A stretch of 64,000 nt of DNA from Chloroflexota bacterium (GTDB lineage Bacteria > Chloroflexota > Dehalococcoidia > Tepidiformales > Tepidiformaceae): contig JACPOQ010000032.1 of the NCBI GenBank assembly GCA_016191435.1, positions 372,001 to 436,000 of the forward strand, written 5' to 3'. A model generated the notes under the pieces. That model saw nothing but the letters and a program-made list of their open reading frames with translations, searched no databases and was not told the DNA's origin. A program made the position numbers and the translations under genes. Of this stretch, positions 62,934 to 64,000 are shown in pieces (within the stretch, counting starts at the first letter, position 1; each line of letters opens with the position of its first letter).

Positions 62934-63182
62934 ATGGCCGGGCGGATTTGCGCTGTCCTGAGCGAGCGCTACCCGAACCACCTGGTACCTGCTGGAGAAC
63001 TCGCGGCGATTGGGCGAGCGTTCGGGTGCTCCCGGCAGTACGTCCACAAGGTGGCATCGCGACGGGGATACGTCGTAATCCCACGACTTCATTCGAGCAC
63101 CCTTTCATGCCTGCTCGATAACATAGACTCCCGCGCTGGCTGCTCCATTCTCCCTATGTGCGAACGCACGCCATTGGTTTAG
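62934..63182 (+). CDS. Small HTH-like protein
   Basis: The 82-residue frame begins MAGRICAVLSERYPNHLVPAG and then reads ELAAIGRAFGCSRQYVHKVASRRGYVV, a good helix-turn-helix pattern. The tail (LHSSTLSCLLDNIDSRAGC) looks less protein-like, so the true end may be uncertain. A GGAGG lies about 15 bases upstream of the ATG, which is further than usual. It may regulate or be regulated with the small membrane frame upstream. Confidence 0.45.
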   Translation: MAGRICAVLSERYPNHLVPAGELAAIGRAFGCSRQYVHKVASRRGYVVIPRLHSSTLSCLLDNIDSRAGCSILPMCERTPLV

Positions 63183-64000
63183 TCCCCTGGATTCTCCCTT
63201 CCGATCTCGCTTCTTCGGCCGCTGTGGCCGCGAGCGGGATCGCGCGGGCATCGCCCCCATCGTTTGCCGGCCGGCATTCAGCGCCTCGCGATTGAGGGAG
63301 GCCGTTCAGCCAACCGCCGGCCGCGGCGACCTCTGACGCTCCCGGTCAGTCCATGTTGCCTCCAGGCGCCAGGGACGCGGCGACCTCGGCACCGGGGAGC
63401 GCCATGTCCGGGGCCGTGCGCTCTGCGCCATCGAAACGCTTCGCCGCCGAGTTATGCCAGCCTGTGCGTGATACTTCGCGGTGAGGTGGCTCACTCGCAG
63501 CGGAGTAGTGTCCTATGTCGAACAGGTGGTACTTCGTTTAGTCATATGATTTCAATGACGATGCAATTGGTATCGCCGTCTGAGGAAACGTCGTCCTGGC
63601 CAGGCGAATGCCCACAGTTGTTTTGTAAAATTCACCATAAGTGTGACGGAATCTATACATCCGCTTGACGGAACGTCTATTATCCCGGCCTACCGCCGAG
63701 ATCGGCGCCGCCGACCGGGCCACCTGGGAAGGGAGGGTGAGCGATGAGAAGACCCCGCGATGAACTGGACTTTTCCGTCCGGGCGTGTCGCGGCAATCGG
63801 TGAACCGAACCCCACGAGTCCGATGAACCTAGCGGGCGTGCCTTCAGCCCATGGAGGCGCGTAGCGCTCTGCGGAGGATGGAGCCTCCGCAGAGCCAATC
63901 GCAAGAAGTCGAGCTTCCGATCCCTTGCGTGTCCAGATTACCACCTGGAAGCGCAGGACGACGTCCTGGCGAACGCCCGGTGACCACCCTCCTCTGGTTC
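63183..64000. other. Non-coding stretch with a strong hairpin, no gene recognised
   Basis: I see no convincing gene here on either strand. A perfect 12-bp stem (63866-63877 with 63884-63895, loop ATGGAG) stands in a GC-rich region, about 190 bases after an AT-rich zone with a TATTAT hexamer at 63678-63683. Known RNAs I looked for by eye (RNase P, SRP, tmRNA, 6S, common riboswitches) did not fit. It could be a leader RNA of a gene beyond the window, or a repeat element. Confidence 0.4.

Noticed and set aside
63690-63944. Minus-strand open frames of 74-84 codons at the window end
   Set aside because: They span a perfect 12-bp hairpin, have no ribosome binding site and resemble no protein family, so structured non-coding DNA is more likely.

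Overview
The window is a 64 kb piece of a high-GC bacterial chromosome. The left edge is a fused str-S10 ribosomal operon. Several details suggest a Chloroflexota member: an insert in ribosomal protein S12, a LysM protein with an N-terminal Cys/His motif of the CPYLGL type, Thr/Pro-rich surface proteins, a complete menaquinone operon and a citrate-synthase-like HMGL enzyme. A lineage near Dehalococcoidia or Tepidiformia is a guess from sequence character and was not tested by any search. No rRNA, tRNA or CRISPR array was seen.

Layout. 1-5865: rplD(partial)-rplC-rpsJ-tuf-fusA-rpsG-rpsL on the minus strand, with a long rpsL leader. 5866-6335: a gap with two different heptamer repeat arrays. 6336-18062: LysM protein, PHP phosphoesterase, 7Fe ferredoxin, rplY, two GGDEF-type genes, an MFS exporter, glutamate dehydrogenase, a 2-hydroxyacid dehydrogenase, an orotate phosphoribosyltransferase-like gene and a lipoprotein. 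18063-22584: an operator-like palindrome, a (Re)-citrate synthase-like gene, a ribbon-helix-helix/PPOX pair and an S9 peptidase. 22731-31312: menF-menD-menH-menB-menC-menE, each pair overlapping or nearly touching, then a HIT and an HD-domain gene. 31421-39263: a nine-gene minus-strand operon headed by TetR and coding for CoA-linked catabolism (two MaoC proteins, acyl-CoA dehydrogenase, CaiB, CitE, HpaB-type monooxygenase, hydrolase). The set fits dissimilation of a C5 dicarboxylate such as itaconate.

39264-50454 is accessory: a DUF2157-like membrane protein, an HTH remnant, an acyl-CoA-dehydrogenase homologue lacking the usual catalytic Glu, a DHA2 exporter, a divergent CGNR-type regulator pair with clear dyad operators, a tachylectin-propeller/dimethylformamidase-like fusion, a small-molecule kinase coupled to an aberrant enolase paralogue, and a VOC protein. 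50584-56365 is a lower-GC (by eye) and partly decayed zone. It holds three gene remnants (acyltransferase 3, intradiol-dioxygenase-like, glycosyltransferase 2) around a compact five-gene set: a LuxR-type HTH protein followed by four exported or membrane-anchored proteins that I cannot assign. That set is the best candidate here for an undescribed system. 56629-60076 is a three-gene His-Asp signalling set. 60200-63182 codes for a CAP-domain protein, a Thr/Pro-rich surface protein and two small candidate genes. The last 800 bases have no convincing gene.

A recurring pattern is that four DNA-binding-type genes (RHH 20562, TetR 39263, truncated HTH 41146, LuxR 53766) have a -10-like hexamer ending 5-6 bases before the start codon and no ribosome binding site, which predicts leaderless transcripts.
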